64,000 bases of DNA from DATFDN01 sp963767645 (GTDB lineage Bacteria > Pseudomonadota > Alphaproteobacteria > Acetobacterales > Acetobacteraceae), in assembly GCA_963767645.1 (NCBI GenBank), contig CAVYEW010000015.1, forward strand, positions 1 to 64,000. Direction: 5' to 3'. Positions 52,307 to 62,174 of the stretch are shown here, in pieces (position 1 is the first letter of the stretch; each line of letters starts with the position of its first letter). The notes under the pieces were generated by a model. The model was given only the letters and a program-made list of their open reading frames with translations. It did no database searches and was not told the origin of the DNA. The translations under genes were made by a program, and so were the position numbers.

Positions 52307-53290
52307 ATGCGCGCCATCTGGTACGACCGACAGGGGCCCGCAAAAGACGTGCTCGTGCTCGGCGAGCTGCCGACCCCCGATGCCGGGCCGGGCGAGGTGC
52401 GGGTCCGGCTGGAAGCGTCCGGGGTCAACCCGTCCGACACCTACCGCCGGGCCGGCCCGGGCGGCATGGAGTATCCGCGCGTGGTGCCCAACAGCGACGG
52501 GGCGGGCGTGGTCGATCAGGCCGGCCGCGGCGTCGATCCCAGCTGGGACGGCAAGCGGGTCTGGCTCTACAACGGCCAGCGTAACGGGCGCTGGTGCGGC
52601 ACTGCCGCGGAGTATATCGCCCTGTCGCCCGATCTGGTGACGGAGCTGCCGGAACCCGTCTCGTTCGCCGAGGGGGCGACGCTCGGCATTCCGGCGATGA
52701 CCGCGCATCGCTGCGTGTTCGTCGCCGGCCCGGTGCAGGGACGCACGCTGCTCGTCACCGGCGGCGCGGGCGCGGTCGGCCATTACGCCGTGCAGCTTGC
52801 GTCCTGGGCCGGCGCGACGGTGATCGCGACGGTCAGCTCAGCGGAGAAGGCAGAGCGCGCCCGCCTCGGCGGAGCGGCGCATGTCATCGACTATCGGCGC
52901 GAGGACGTGGCAGCGCGGGTAAAGGAGATCACATCCGGACGCGGCGTCGATCACGTCGTAGACGTCGATTTCGGCGGCAATCTCGCGGCGACCCTGCCCT
53001 GCCTGCGCGAGCATGGCAGCATCGCCGTCTATGCGACAAACGGCGACCGCACGCCGCGCCTGCCGGTGCGCGAGCTGATGTTCCGCAATATCAGCCTTCA
53101 CTTCATGGTGCTGCCCACCAGCCCGCACGAGTTGCGCCGGCGCGCGCAGGCCGACATCGCAGCATGGTTGCGCAGCCCGCGCCTGCTGAGCGTGGCAGGA
53201 CGGTTCCCGCTGGCTGAGACCGCCGCGGCGCACGAGGCGGTGGAGCGCGGCGGCAAAATCGGCACGGTCGTGGTGGAGCCGCAGTTATAG
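52307..53290 (+). CDS. NADPH:quinone oxidoreductase (zinc-independent MDR family)
   Basis: A 327-aa cytosolic reductase of the zeta-crystallin branch. The GroES-like N-domain starts MRAIWYDRQGPAKDVLVLGE and has ASGVNPSDTYRRAG. The Rossmann motif is VTGGAGAVGHYAVQLAS, followed by ATVSSAEKAERA. No zinc-binding cysteine/histidine set is present. It is divergent from the GFA gene with 48 bp between starts. Confidence 0.92.
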   Translation: MRAIWYDRQGPAKDVLVLGELPTPDAGPGEVRVRLEASGVNPSDTYRRAGPGGMEYPRVVPNSDGAGVVDQAGRGVDPSWDGKRVWLYNGQRNGRWCGTAAEYIALSPDLVTELPEPVSFAEGATLGIPAMTAHRCVFVAGPVQGRTLLVTGGAGAVGHYAVQLASWAGATVIATVSSAEKAERARLGGAAHVIDYRREDVAARVKEITSGRGVDHVVDVDFGGNLAATLPCLREHGSIAVYATNGDRTPRLPVRELMFRNISLHFMVLPTSPHELRRRAQADIAAWLRSPRLLSVAGRFPLAETAAAHEAVERGGKIGTVVVEPQL

Positions 53291-53350
53291 CGAGTTGCCA
53301 GCCGTACGGCACGGACAGACACTCGGAGTCATATGGAAGGGAGGCGCGAG

Positions 53351-53987
53351 GTGATCCACGAGCTGCGTACCTACACGCTGTATCCGGGCAAGGTGCCCGC
53401 CTATCTCGACCTCGCCGCCAATGTCGGCCGCCAGGTGCGCGGCAACGAGTACCGGCGTCCTCCAGGGCTACTGGGTCTCGGAGTTCGGGCAGCTCAACCA
53501 GATCTGGCATCTTTGGAGCTTCGACAGCCTGGACGAGCGCGCGCGGCTGCGGAGTGAGCTGGCCCGCAACGAGCGGTGGCGGACGGAGTACGTGCCGAAC
53601 GTGCTCCCCCTGATGCTCCGCCAGGACATACGCTTCCTGAACCCGGTCATCGAGATCAAGCCCCCCGAGGCGGCCGGGCACATGTACGAGCTGCGCATCT
53701 ACCGCACCCAGCCGGGCGCGGCCATGACCTGGGCGCGCCTTCTCGAATCGTACCTGCCGGCGCGCGAGCGCTACTCACCCATCGTCGGCCTGTGGACCGG
53801 CGAGGCGCCGCAGCCCAACGAGGTGGCGCATCTCTGGGCCTATCCCGACCTCAACATCCGCATGAAGGCGCGGGCCGAGGCGATGGGCGATGCGAAATGG
53901 CGGGAGTTCCTGCGCGAGGGCGGGCCGATGCTGGCGGAGATGCAGTCGATCCTGCTCCTGCCGACGGCGTTCTCGCCCATGAAGTAG
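53351..53987 (+). CDS. NIPSNAP family protein (frameshifted)
   Basis: A tandem-domain dimeric alpha/beta-barrel protein of unknown function. I start at the GTG preceded by AAGGGAGG, giving VIHELRTYTLYPGKVPAY. After VRGNEY the frame fails. Removing one C at 53452-53453 gives GVLQGYWVSEFGQLNQIWHLW, and the second NIPSNAP half (MYELRIYRTQPGAAMTWAR) follows. The span is 637 nt (3n+1). It is 60 bp behind the oxidoreductase gene on the same strand. An ATG at 53333 is an alternative start. Confidence 0.85.
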
Positions 53988-54082
53988 CGCCGTATGATAG
54001 ACTGTCATGCGCGGGCTTGATCCGCGCATCCAACGCAAGGTCCGTGTCGCTCGAATCTTGGCTGGATTGCCGGGTCGAGCCC

Positions 54083-55326
54083 ACGGCATTCAGGAATAGC
54101 TCATTGGAATCCGAGAACAAGTTGGGCCGAAGCTGGGGGATGGATTGGCTCTGGTGGCGGGTGAAGCAGTGCCGCGAGGGACCTGCGTTGCATGAGGGCG
54201 GCACCGATCAGGCGGAAGGCGGCCTGGGTTGCCAGTGCGGTTCGACCACGCAGCTGCGCGAGCCGAACCAGCAGGAATGCGATGAGGGCTGTGAGGACCT
54301 GCAGGGTGACTGCATTGCGGCTGCTGCCGAGGAAGTGCTGCAGCCGGAGGTTCTGCTTGACCCATTTGAAGAACAGTTCGATGTCCCAGCGCGCTTTGTA
54401 GAGATCGGCGATCTCGGTGGCGGGCGCCCTCAGGTCGTTGCTGACCAAGATCAGCTCGCGGCCGGTGCTGATCCGCACCCTGAGCAGCCGGACCCGACCT
54501 TGATATGGATTGCGGCGATGGGAGGCGATGCGCTCGGGCAAGCGGACGATGTCGTCCCGCAGAATGTGGGTTGCGGCCTTGGGGATGCGACGGCTGCGCA
54601 GCGCGACGACCGGGGTGTTGACCTTCAGCCGCGTCACGAACCGGCAGCCTTGCGCCTGCAAGGAAGCCCAGAACGCGTAGGCGTAGTAGCCGAGATCGAA
54701 GACGTAGGTTGCGCCTTGTTCGAGCGGAAACGCCTTGGCCATGGTGATGTCGTTGACGCGCGACGACGTGACCCCGAAGCAGGTGGTACGCTGCGATGCC
54801 GGATCGAACACGACGTGCAGCTTGATCGCGCCGTCTACCGCCCACTCGCGCACCATCTGGCCCGCGTGGATGCGCGTCGCGTCGATCAGGCGCAGCGCGT
54901 CGCGCCCCAGGGTCGGCGACAGGCGCGCAAACATGGTGGACAGGTGGGCCGCCACCGCCTCGAACGGCGCAGTCGGACGGAGGGCATTGGCGTCCGCCAG
55001 TGTCGCACGCCGCACCGGCCCCACTCCCAGGTGGGCCAGAGCGGCTTGGTGATGTCCGACCAGATGCACCAGATCGCGAAGCGACCGGGCACCCGCCATC
55101 TGCGCGGCGATCAAGGTGACGAGATGTGCCCACTCGCTCAGCCCCCACTTCGCGCGTCCGACCACCGCTTTGCCAAAGACGCTCCGCGAAACCTCGCGAT
55201 GAGTTGGCCAAGTACGGTAGGCTGGAACGGCATGGCTCAGGCTCCACGAGCTTCATTAGGACAGGTCGTCGCAAAACCAATTCGAATAAGAGCTATGCAC
55301 TCTGTCAGTGAAATCTATTTCGATAT
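54083..55326 (-). mobile_element. IS4-type insertion sequence, about 1.24 kb
   Basis: The interval between two copies of the 11-bp direct repeat GGGTCGAGCCC (54072-54082 and 55327-55337) holds one transposase gene. An 11-bp target duplication fits the IS4 family. The inner ends share ATAGCTC followed by GAAT a few bases on, in inverted orientation, but the outermost bases match poorly, so the exact IS ends are approximate. The target is itself a host palindromic repeat (ttgccgggtcgagcccggcaa). Confidence 0.75.
54101..55233 (-). CDS. IS4-family transposase (frameshifted near N-terminus)
   Basis: The start MPFQPTVLGQLIARFRGAS at 55233 is one frame away from the body, which begins FGKAVVGRAKWGLSEW. 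A missing T in the TTT near 55178 would join them; the span is 1133 nt (3n+2), as one lost base predicts. The DDE catalytic domain shows LIDATRIH, YVFDLGYYAYAFW and the IS4 signature YKARWDIELFFKWVKQNL. The first DDE aspartate would be in LIDAT, and the glutamate lies in the WDIELFFK helix. It may be inactive if the shift is real. Confidence 0.85.
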
Positions 55327-55355
55327 GGGTCGAGCCCGGCAATGACGATTTGGGC

Positions 55356-56954
55356 TTAAGGCCGCATCCCGAACCGGCTGATCCCCGTCGCGCGCAGCGG
55401 CGCCGCTAGGTTGGCGAACTCGCACAAAAGGCGGCGGGAGTCGCGCGGGTCGATGATCTCCTCCACCCAGAACGCCTCCGCCGTGCGGAACGGCGAGCGC
55501 AGCGCGTTCAGCCGCGCGTCGATCTCCGCCATTTTCGCTGCCTGATCGGGCGCGGCGTCGATCTCCGCCCGGTAGGCAGCCTCCACCCCGCCCTCCAACG
55601 GCAGCGAGCCCCAGCTCGCCGAGGGCCAGGCGTAGCGCAGCGACAGCCGCCCGCCCGGCTGATGCGCGAACCCGCCCACGCCATAGACGTTGCGGATGAT
55701 CATGCTGCACCAGGGCACGGTCGTCTGGCAGATCGCCGAGACCGCGCGCACGCCCCAGCGGATTGTGGCCGTGCTCTCGGCCGCCAACCCGACCTGGAAG
55801 CCGGGGCAATCGACCAGATGGACGATCGGGAAATGGAAGGTCTGCGCCAGATCGACGAAGCGGATGATCTTTTGGCACGCATCCGCCGTCCACGCCCCGG
55901 CCTGAAACAACGGGTCGCCCGCCATCAGCGCCACCGGCCAGCCGTCGAGGCGGGCGAGGCCGGTGATGATCGGGCGGCCGAAGCCGGGCGTCATCTCGAA
56001 GAAGCTGTCGCGATCGACAAGCGCATTGACGATCCGCCGCATCGAATAGGCTTGCTTCTTGTCGCGCGGCACCGACGAGACCAGCCATTCCTCGCGCCGC
56101 GCCGGATCATCCCAGCCGCGCTTGCGCTCCGGCAGGTCGTGGACCGAGTTCGGCATGTAGGACAGGAAGCGCCGTGCCACCGCGAACGCCTCGTCCTCGC
56201 TGTCCACGGCGTGATCGACCGCGCCGCAGCCGACCTGGATTTCCCAGCCCCCCAGTTCCTGCTTGCTGCGCGGCTCGCCCAGGCGCTCCACCACCGGCGG
56301 GCCGGCGACGAACACCGCCGACAGATCCTTCACCATGATCGCGTAATGCGCGGCGGCCAGCCGCGCCGCGCCGAGCCCGGCTACCGAGCCGAGGCCGAGC
56401 GCCACCACCGGCACCTGCTCCATATTGATCGCGCACAACTCCATCGAGGAGCCGTCCGACAAGCCTCCCGGCAGGTTCGCCCGTCCGGTCGTCTCGATGG
56501 TCTTGACCGACCCGCCGCCGCCCGAGCCCTCGATCAGCCGGATCAGCGGCAGGCGGAATTGCGCCGCCATCTGCTCCGACATCCGGAGCTTGCCCTTGAT
56601 CGAGGCGTCCGCCGAGCCGCCGCGCACGGTAAAGTCGTCGCCCGCGACCACCACCGTCCGCCCGTCCACAAGTCCGCGCCCGAACACCAGGTTCGCCGGC
56701 TGAAACGAGGCAAGCGTGCCGTCCGGGTTGTAGGTGCCGCGCCCGGAGATCGCGCCGACCTCGTGGAAGCTGTCCGGATCGAGCATCCGCTCGATACGCT
56801 CCCGCACTGTCAGCCGTCCGCCCGCGCGCTGGCGCGCGATCCGCTCCGCCCCGCCCATCTCGTGGGCGAGCGCGGTCCGGGTGCGCAGTTCCTCAAGCTC
56901 CGGCTCCCAGCTATCCGGCGCGATCGGGCGGATCGGGGTATCGTCTGGCATCAT
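55356..56954 (-). CDS. Acyl-CoA carboxylase carboxyltransferase (beta) subunit
   Basis: It transfers carboxyl from biotin to an acyl-CoA. It is 532 aa, with two adjacent ATGs after GGGAGGAC. The N-domain has RQRAGGRLTVRERIERMLDP and the acyl-CoA oxyanion region SGGGGSVKTIETTGRAN. The C-domain carries ALMAGDPLFQAGAWTADACQ and FPIVHLVDCPGFQVG. It belongs to the propionyl/methylcrotonyl-CoA class. No biotin-carrying alpha subunit is adjacent, so the substrate is open. It is divergent from the enoyl-CoA hydratase gene. Confidence 0.92.
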   Translation of the reverse strand: MMPDDTPIRPIAPDSWEPELEELRTRTALAHEMGGAERIARQRAGGRLTVRERIERMLDPDSFHEVGAISGRGTYNPDGTLASFQPANLVFGRGLVDGRTVVVAGDDFTVRGGSADASIKGKLRMSEQMAAQFRLPLIRLIEGSGGGGSVKTIETTGRANLPGGLSDGSSMELCAINMEQVPVVALGLGSVAGLGAARLAAAHYAIMVKDLSAVFVAGPPVVERLGEPRSKQELGGWEIQVGCGAVDHAVDSEDEAFAVARRFLSYMPNSVHDLPERKRGWDDPARREEWLVSSVPRDKKQAYSMRRIVNALVDRDSFFEMTPGFGRPIITGLARLDGWPVALMAGDPLFQAGAWTADACQKIIRFVDLAQTFHFPIVHLVDCPGFQVGLAAESTATIRWGVRAVSAICQTTVPWCSMIIRNVYGVGGFAHQPGGRLSLRYAWPSASWGSLPLEGGVEAAYRAEIDAAPDQAAKMAEIDARLNALRSPFRTAEAFWVEEIIDPRDSRRLLCEFANLAAPLRATGISRFGMRP

Positions 56955-57038
56955 GTCCTCCCGAGGAGCAGTGCTTGGCGCGCGACGCTCGCGGTTCTAG
57001 CAAGCCTGCCACGACGAGGTAATGGCCGGAGGGGGACG

Positions 57039-57818
57039 ATGGACGAGCTGCTGTATGACCTGCGGGACGGGATCGGCCGGATCACCTTCAACCGCCCCGC
57101 TTCGCGCAACGCGCTGACCTTCGCCATGTACGAGCGCCTGGCCGAGATCTGCGCCGAGGCGGGGAGGCGCGACGACGTCCGTGCGCTCATCCTGACCGGC
57201 GCGGGCGAGAAGGCTTTTGCCGCCGGTACCGATATCGGCCAGTTCCGCGCCTTCACCCGCCCCGAGGACGCGATCGAGTACGAGGCGCGGCTGGACCGGG
57301 TGCTGGACGTGCTGGAACGCTGCCCCGTCCCCACCATCGCCGCTATCGCCGGCGCCTGCACAGGCGGCGGCGCCGGAATCGCCGCCGCCTGCGACATGCG
57401 CATCGCCGCGCGCGGCGCACGATTCGGCTTCCCGATCGCCCGCACGCTCGGCAACTGCCTGTCGATGGCGAACTACGCCCGCCTCGCCGCCCTGATCGGC
57501 CCGGCCCGCGTCACCGAGATCATCTTCACCGCCCGCCTGGTCGAAGCCGAGGAGGCGCGCGCCATCGGGCTGGTCGGCGAGGTGCTGCCCGACGCCGCCG
57601 CCCTCGCGGCGCGCGCCGAGGAGTTGGCCCGCCTGATCGCCGGCCACGCCCCCCTGACGCTGCGTGCCACCAAGGAGGCGCTGCGCCGGCTGCGCACGAG
57701 CGGGATGGAAGGGGCGGAGGACCGCGATCTGATCCTGTCCTGCTACATGAGCCGCGATTTCCGCGAGGGAATGGAGGCGTTCCTCGGCAAGCGCACTCCG
57801 GTCTGGCGGGGGGAGTAG
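57039..57818 (+). CDS. Enoyl-CoA hydratase/isomerase family protein
   Basis: A crotonase-fold enzyme of 259 aa (MDELLYDLRDGIGRITFNRP) after GGAGGGGG. The CoA-binding and oxyanion segments are AFAAGTDIGQFRAF and IAAIAGACTGGGAGIAAACDMR. I cannot assign the two catalytic glutamates with certainty, so hydratase or isomerase activity is open. It is divergent from the carboxyltransferase gene with an 84-bp shared upstream region, which suggests joint control in acyl-CoA breakdown. Confidence 0.9.
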   Translation: MDELLYDLRDGIGRITFNRPASRNALTFAMYERLAEICAEAGRRDDVRALILTGAGEKAFAAGTDIGQFRAFTRPEDAIEYEARLDRVLDVLERCPVPTIAAIAGACTGGGAGIAAACDMRIAARGARFGFPIARTLGNCLSMANYARLAALIGPARVTEIIFTARLVEAEEARAIGLVGEVLPDAAALAARAEELARLIAGHAPLTLRATKEALRRLRTSGMEGAEDRDLILSCYMSRDFREGMEAFLGKRTPVWRGE

Positions 57819-57988
57819 GAGTTTGCGCGGACGCCCACCTGACCTGACGGCCAGCGATTCTCCCCCGCTCACGCCTTCATGGGAGAAGTCGACGATGACC
57901 TCGACCGATGTTGGGCCGTATTCTCTTGATATTCGTAACGGAAACAGGAATACGGGCGCACCCTGGCGTGCAATGCAGGAAGCCCGCA

Positions 57989-58870
57989 ATGATCAACGAA
58001 GGCTACCTAGTGCTGGCCACCGGGCCGGCCAGGTACATTGACATGGCGCGTAACTTGGCCGCCTCCATCCGCGTGATGGACGGCACCCGCAGAATCTGTC
58101 TGGTGCATGACGAGAATGCGCGCGTTGATATTTCCGACAGGCGCTTCTTCGATGACTATGCGGTGCTTCCGGACGACCCGTTGTATCCGGGCTTCATGAA
58201 CAAAATCCGGCTGTTCCCGATGTCGCCGTACCGCCGGACAATGTTCGTGGATGCTGATTGCCTTCTTCTGAAGCGCGATGTCGACCATTATTGGAATAGG
58301 ACGCGGGCCTATTTTTTCGCAATCACCGGGAACCGACGGACGAGTGGTGAATGGAAAGGTGCTGATATTTCGAAAATCCTTGAGCAGGAAGGCGCGCCGT
58401 ACCTGGTGCAGATGAATTCCGGTGTATTCTGTTTCGACAATAGCCCGGATGCAGCAACATTCTTTGAGGGGCTGAACAGCTTCTACCTCCGGCGGCGGGA
58501 AAAGCTCGGCATCGGGTTGCACCGCGGCCGGCCGGCGCAAACGGACGAAATCTATATCGGATTGTGGATGGGCTTGAACGGGCTCGACAGCTGCAGCGGC
58601 AGGATCGGTGACAATTCCTGGATGGTGTCCACTTGGCGCGCCTTCTGGATGACATTTGATCCGGCGCGCGACGTCACGGTGCTACGCAAACCCAAACGCT
58701 CCTTTGCGGGCGTCCCGAACCCGATCGGTGGCTGGGACCGGTTGAGCCCGTCCTTTGTGCATTTCATCGGGCTGAAGCCATCAGGAAGGTACAAGCGGCT
58801 AGCCGCTTACTTCAATGCGAAAATGGCACAGGTGGGACCGGTAGCCCACACCCCGGGACTGAACAGCTAG
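57989..58870 (+). CDS. Glycosyltransferase-like protein (GT-A, nucleotide-sugar type)
   Basis: A 293-aa protein (MINEGYLVLATGPARYIDMA) after AGGA. It has a GT-A style fold with the DxD metal motif in RTMFVDADCLLLKRD. YLVQMNSGVFCFDNSPDA and a late FVHFIGLKPSGRYKR resemble GT8 enzymes. No TM helix is seen. Base composition is lower in GC than its neighbours, as in the methyltransferase that follows, suggesting an acquired pair. The 170 bp before it hold nothing I recognise. Confidence 0.78.
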   Translation: MINEGYLVLATGPARYIDMARNLAASIRVMDGTRRICLVHDENARVDISDRRFFDDYAVLPDDPLYPGFMNKIRLFPMSPYRRTMFVDADCLLLKRDVDHYWNRTRAYFFAITGNRRTSGEWKGADISKILEQEGAPYLVQMNSGVFCFDNSPDAATFFEGLNSFYLRRREKLGIGLHRGRPAQTDEIYIGLWMGLNGLDSCSGRIGDNSWMVSTWRAFWMTFDPARDVTVLRKPKRSFAGVPNPIGGWDRLSPSFVHFIGLKPSGRYKRLAAYFNAKMAQVGPVAHTPGLNS

Positions 58871-58910
58871 TGAGACCAGAGCGAGTTGCGATTGAGCCCT
58901 GGTACCGCAG

Positions 58911-59684
58911 CTAGGCCTCTCGCCGGTACGTTGCCAGAATACATGCTTCGGGGTAGCGCAGGCCGACAGCCTTCATACAGCGCCATGCAGTCAGCTCGGC
59001 GACATTGCTCCAGCGCCAGCGCGCAAATGCTCTGCAATCATCGAGATGGCGAAAGCTTTCCTGACGAAATCCCGCAGCGTGAAACAGTCGATTTAGTGCC
59101 CGGCGCGTATTCATTTTATAGCTGGTTGGAAAAGTGTCCCGTTCCTCGGCATCCCAAAGAAACTTCTTTAGAATATGATGGATGCTAAGGGGCGTTATGG
59201 CGGAGATGATGGTCGCTGGCGAGAGCTTTTCGACTGTATAGACTACGACGAGGCCGCCCGGCCTGACTAGCCGTGCAAGTGCGGTAAGTGCGGCAACGGG
59301 ATCACTGATGTGCTCGGCCACCATTCGGAGCGTCACCAGGTCGAACTGTCGATCGGTTTGGTAATCCTGGAGCATGCATTGAGCGCGTTCGTGCAATAGT
59401 AAGTTGTCCAGAATATTGTCGCTGGGATCGAGCCCAACCAGGAGACGGCAGCGTCTCGCAAGTACGGCCGCTCCGGCCGGGTTTGAGGGAAAAACGAATC
59501 GCCCGCAGCCGACGTCAAGCCACTCGGTTTCCTCGCCGATAAGGTCGAACAGCAATGCCTCGTACCAGTCGTCAGGCGTTCGATACCCGAACCGGTCACG
59601 CAGGACTGGACCCCAGCCCATCCGCTCTGGAGTGCCATATTTTAGGGTCAGGATCTGTTCGATAGCCGATGGCTGCACGCTCAT
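58911..59684 (-). CDS. Class I SAM-dependent methyltransferase
   Basis: A 257-aa enzyme (MSVQPSAIEQILTLKYGTPE). The SAM site is EWLDVGCGRFVFPSNPAG, then LVGLDPSDNILDN and the UbiE-like LVTLRMVAEHISDPVAALT and LVRPGGLVVVYTVEKL. The Phe-Pro sequence after the glycine motif resembles methyltransferases of surface-sugar pathways. It converges on the lower-GC glycosyltransferase gene, and glycan modification is a reasonable guess. Confidence 0.85.
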   Translation of the reverse strand: MSVQPSAIEQILTLKYGTPERMGWGPVLRDRFGYRTPDDWYEALLFDLIGEETEWLDVGCGRFVFPSNPAGAAVLARRCRLLVGLDPSDNILDNLLLHERAQCMLQDYQTDRQFDLVTLRMVAEHISDPVAALTALARLVRPGGLVVVYTVEKLSPATIISAITPLSIHHILKKFLWDAEERDTFPTSYKMNTRRALNRLFHAAGFRQESFRHLDDCRAFARWRWSNVAELTAWRCMKAVGLRYPEACILATYRREA

Positions 59685-59735
59685 GCAGGAGAGAATGCCT
59701 GAAGCGTAACAGCGGCGGAAGTTGTTTCCGAGCTC

Positions 59736-60449
59736 CTAAACAGCCGTGCGCACGAGTGTCCCCAACCCGTCGGCCCCGGATACCAGCGCCCGCTCGGCCA
59801 TGCAGAGGAACAATCCCGTCTCGATCACCCCTACGATCTCTCGGAACGCCCTGTCCAATGCCGCCGGATCGGCGAGTGGGCCGGTCGCACAGTCGAGGAT
59901 CATGTTCCCGCCATCGGTTCGAAACAACGCTCCGGCCTGATCCCGCCGCACCTCCGGCCGGACGCCGAGCGTCGCCAGCCGTGCCGCCGTCGTCTCCCAG
60001 CCGAATGCCACCACCTCGACGGGAACCGGAGCGCGTGCCCCCAGCCTGTCCACAAGCTTTGAGGAATCGGCGATGATGACCAACCGCCTGGAAGATGCGG
60101 CCACGATCTTCTCGCGCAGCAGCGCGCCGCCCAGCCCCTTGATCAGATCAAGCGACCCACGGGCAACCTCGTCCGCGCCGTCGATGGTCAGGTCGAGAAG
60201 CGGGCACTCGGCAAAGGAGACGAGCGCGATCCCGCCCGCCCGCGCGCGCTGGGCCGTCCGCTCCGAGGTCGGGATAGCCCGGATGCGCAGCCCTGCCCGG
60301 ACCCGGCGAGCCAGGGCGTCGATCGCATAGGCGGCGGTCGAGCCGGTGCCGAGGCCGACCGCCATCCCATCCTCGACCAGCGCGACTGCCGCCTCGGCGG
60401 CCGCCTGCTTCTGCGCGCCATGCGGGTCCGTCTGCGTCGCGTCCGTCAT
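59736..60449 (-). CDS. rpiA: Ribose-5-phosphate isomerase A
   Basis: It interconverts ribose 5-phosphate and ribulose 5-phosphate. It is 237 aa, with family motifs GLGTGSTAAYAIDALA, LTIDGADEVARGSLDLIKG, GGALLREKIVA and FRTDGGNMILDC. The catalytic glutamate is in LLREKIV. It is divergent from map with 100 bp between starts. Confidence 0.97.
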   Translation of the reverse strand: MTDATQTDPHGAQKQAAAEAAVALVEDGMAVGLGTGSTAAYAIDALARRVRAGLRIRAIPTSERTAQRARAGGIALVSFAECPLLDLTIDGADEVARGSLDLIKGLGGALLREKIVAASSRRLVIIADSSKLVDRLGARAPVPVEVVAFGWETTAARLATLGVRPEVRRDQAGALFRTDGGNMILDCATGPLADPAALDRAFREIVGVIETGLFLCMAERALVSGADGLGTLVRTAV

Positions 60450-60549
60450 GGCCTTGCCTCACAGCTCTTGCGCGTCATGCCCTTGCACCGGGAAGTTGGG
60501 TTGCGCATGTTCGCCGCGCCAGGTGAGTGCGCGGAGGGCGGACAGGATT

Positions 60550-61356
60550 ATGGATGGCGGAGCCGAGACCAGGCAGATCACCCTTCACGCGCCCGAGGAC
60601 TTTGCCGGAATGCGTGCGGCCGGACGGCTCGCGGCCGAGACGCTGGACATGATCACGCCGCATGTGCGCCCCGGCGTCACCACCGGCGAGCTCGACCGGC
60701 TCTGCCACGACTTCATCCTCGCGCACGGAGCGGTGCCGGCGCCGCTCAATTATCGCGGTTTTCCCAAGTCGATCTGCACCTCCATCAACCACGTCGTCTG
60801 CCACGGCATCCCCGGCGATCGCCGCCTGCTGAACGGCGACGTCCTGAACATCGACATCACCGTGATCCTGAATGGCTGGCACGGCGATTCGTCGCGCATG
60901 TATGTGGCAGGCATCCCCTCCACCAAAGCCCGCAACCTGATGGACGTGACCTACGAGGCGCTGATGCGCGGCGTCGCCGCCGTGCGCCCCGGCGCCACGC
61001 TCGGCGATGTCGGCCATGCCATCCAGAGCTTTGTCGAGGGTCATCGGTACAGCGTGGTGCGCGATTTCTGCGGTCACGGCATCGGGCGGCACTTCCACGA
61101 GCCGCCGAACGTGCTGCATTTCGGCCGTCGCGGCGAGGGTCCGGTGCTGCGGCCCGGCATGTTCTTCACCATCGAGCCGATGGTGAACGCCGGGCGGCCC
61201 GAGGTGAAGATCCTCGACGACGGCTGGACCGCGGTGACGCGCGACCGCAGCCTGTCGATGCAGTTCGAACACATGGTTGGCGTGACCGAGGAGGGTGTCG
61301 AAATATTTACCCTCTCGCCGGCAGGCTACGAGAAGCCGCCCTATCCGGTCGGCTGA
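60550..61356 (+). CDS. map: Methionine aminopeptidase, type I
   Basis: It removes the initiator methionine from nascent proteins. It is 268 aa from MDGGAETRQITLHAPED. The dinuclear metal ligands are in NIDITVILNGWHGDSSRMY (two Asp), GHGIGRHFHEPP (His), FFTIEPMVN (Glu) and MQFEHMVGV (Glu). The substrate His is in VVCHGIPG. It is followed by radC, a common neighbour in this group, after 42 bp. Confidence 0.96.
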   Translation: MDGGAETRQITLHAPEDFAGMRAAGRLAAETLDMITPHVRPGVTTGELDRLCHDFILAHGAVPAPLNYRGFPKSICTSINHVVCHGIPGDRRLLNGDVLNIDITVILNGWHGDSSRMYVAGIPSTKARNLMDVTYEALMRGVAAVRPGATLGDVGHAIQSFVEGHRYSVVRDFCGHGIGRHFHEPPNVLHFGRRGEGPVLRPGMFFTIEPMVNAGRPEVKILDDGWTAVTRDRSLSMQFEHMVGVTEEGVEIFTLSPAGYEKPPYPVG

Positions 61357-61398
61357 CCCGGCCAATTCGCGCCGGGCCTCCTCTCGGCCGCGGGACGC

Positions 61399-62148
61399 AT
61401 GACGCAGCGACGCGCACGGGCCGGCCTCGCGGAGCGGGGCGGGCTCTTCGACCTCGATCCGCCGTCCTCCGATCCGGCATCCGGGACGGAGGGGCACCGG
61501 GCGCGGATGCGCGCCCGCCTGCTCTCGGCGGGAGCGGAGGCGCTGGCCGATCACGAGATGCTGGAGATGGTCCTGTTCCTCGCCCTGCCCCGGCGCGACA
61601 CCAAGCCGATCGCGCGCGCCCTGCTGGGCCGCTTCGGCAGCTTCGCCGCGGTCATCGCCGCGCCGGTGAACGAGCTGCGCGGCGTGGAGGGTCTCGGCGA
61701 GGCGGGCACGGCGGCGCTGAAGCTCGTTCAAGGCGCCGCGCTTCGCCTGATGCGCGCCGAAGTGATGGACCGGCCGGTCCTGTCCAATTGGGACCGGGTG
61801 CTCGGCTACCTGAACGCGGCGCTCGCGCGCGAGCAGGTCGAGCAGTTCCGGGTGCTGTTCCTCGATACCCGCAACCGGCTGTTGGCTGATGAGGCGCAGA
61901 GCCGGGGCACGGTGAACCATACACCCGTTTATCCGCGGGAGGTGGTCAAGCGCGCGCTGGAGCTCAACGCGACCGCACTCATCCTGGTCCATAACCACCC
62001 GAGCGGCGACCCTACGCCGTCCCACGAGGACGTCGCCATGACGGAAGAGGTGAAAGCCGCCGCCGCGACACTGTCCGTGGTGCTGCACGACCACATCATC
62101 GTCGGCAACGGACGCTGGCTCAGCTTCCGTCAGCAAGGTTTACTGTAA
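61399..62148 (+). CDS. radC: RadC/JAB-domain protein
   Basis: A 249-aa protein with an N-terminal helix-hairpin-helix region (LRGVEGLGEAGTAALKLVQG). The C-terminal JAMM metalloprotease-like domain has VNHTPVYPREVVKRALELNA, HNHPSGDPTPSHEDV and VLHDHIIVG. The family was linked to DNA repair in name only, and its true role is unsettled. The metal ligands of JAMM (H-x-H and D) are all present. Confidence 0.95.
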   Translation: MTQRRARAGLAERGGLFDLDPPSSDPASGTEGHRARMRARLLSAGAEALADHEMLEMVLFLALPRRDTKPIARALLGRFGSFAAVIAAPVNELRGVEGLGEAGTAALKLVQGAALRLMRAEVMDRPVLSNWDRVLGYLNAALAREQVEQFRVLFLDTRNRLLADEAQSRGTVNHTPVYPREVVKRALELNATALILVHNHPSGDPTPSHEDVAMTEEVKAAAATLSVVLHDHIIVGNGRWLSFRQQGLL

Positions 62149-62174
62149 TATCCGTCGTCTAGGGGAGATCAGAC

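Noticed and set aside
53988..54082. A tRNA or small RNA gene in the palindromic sequence before the IS
   Set aside because: The stems (gcgcgggcttgatccgcgc and ccgggtcgagcccgg) are common interspersed repeats of this bacterial group. No cloverleaf or CCA end can be formed.
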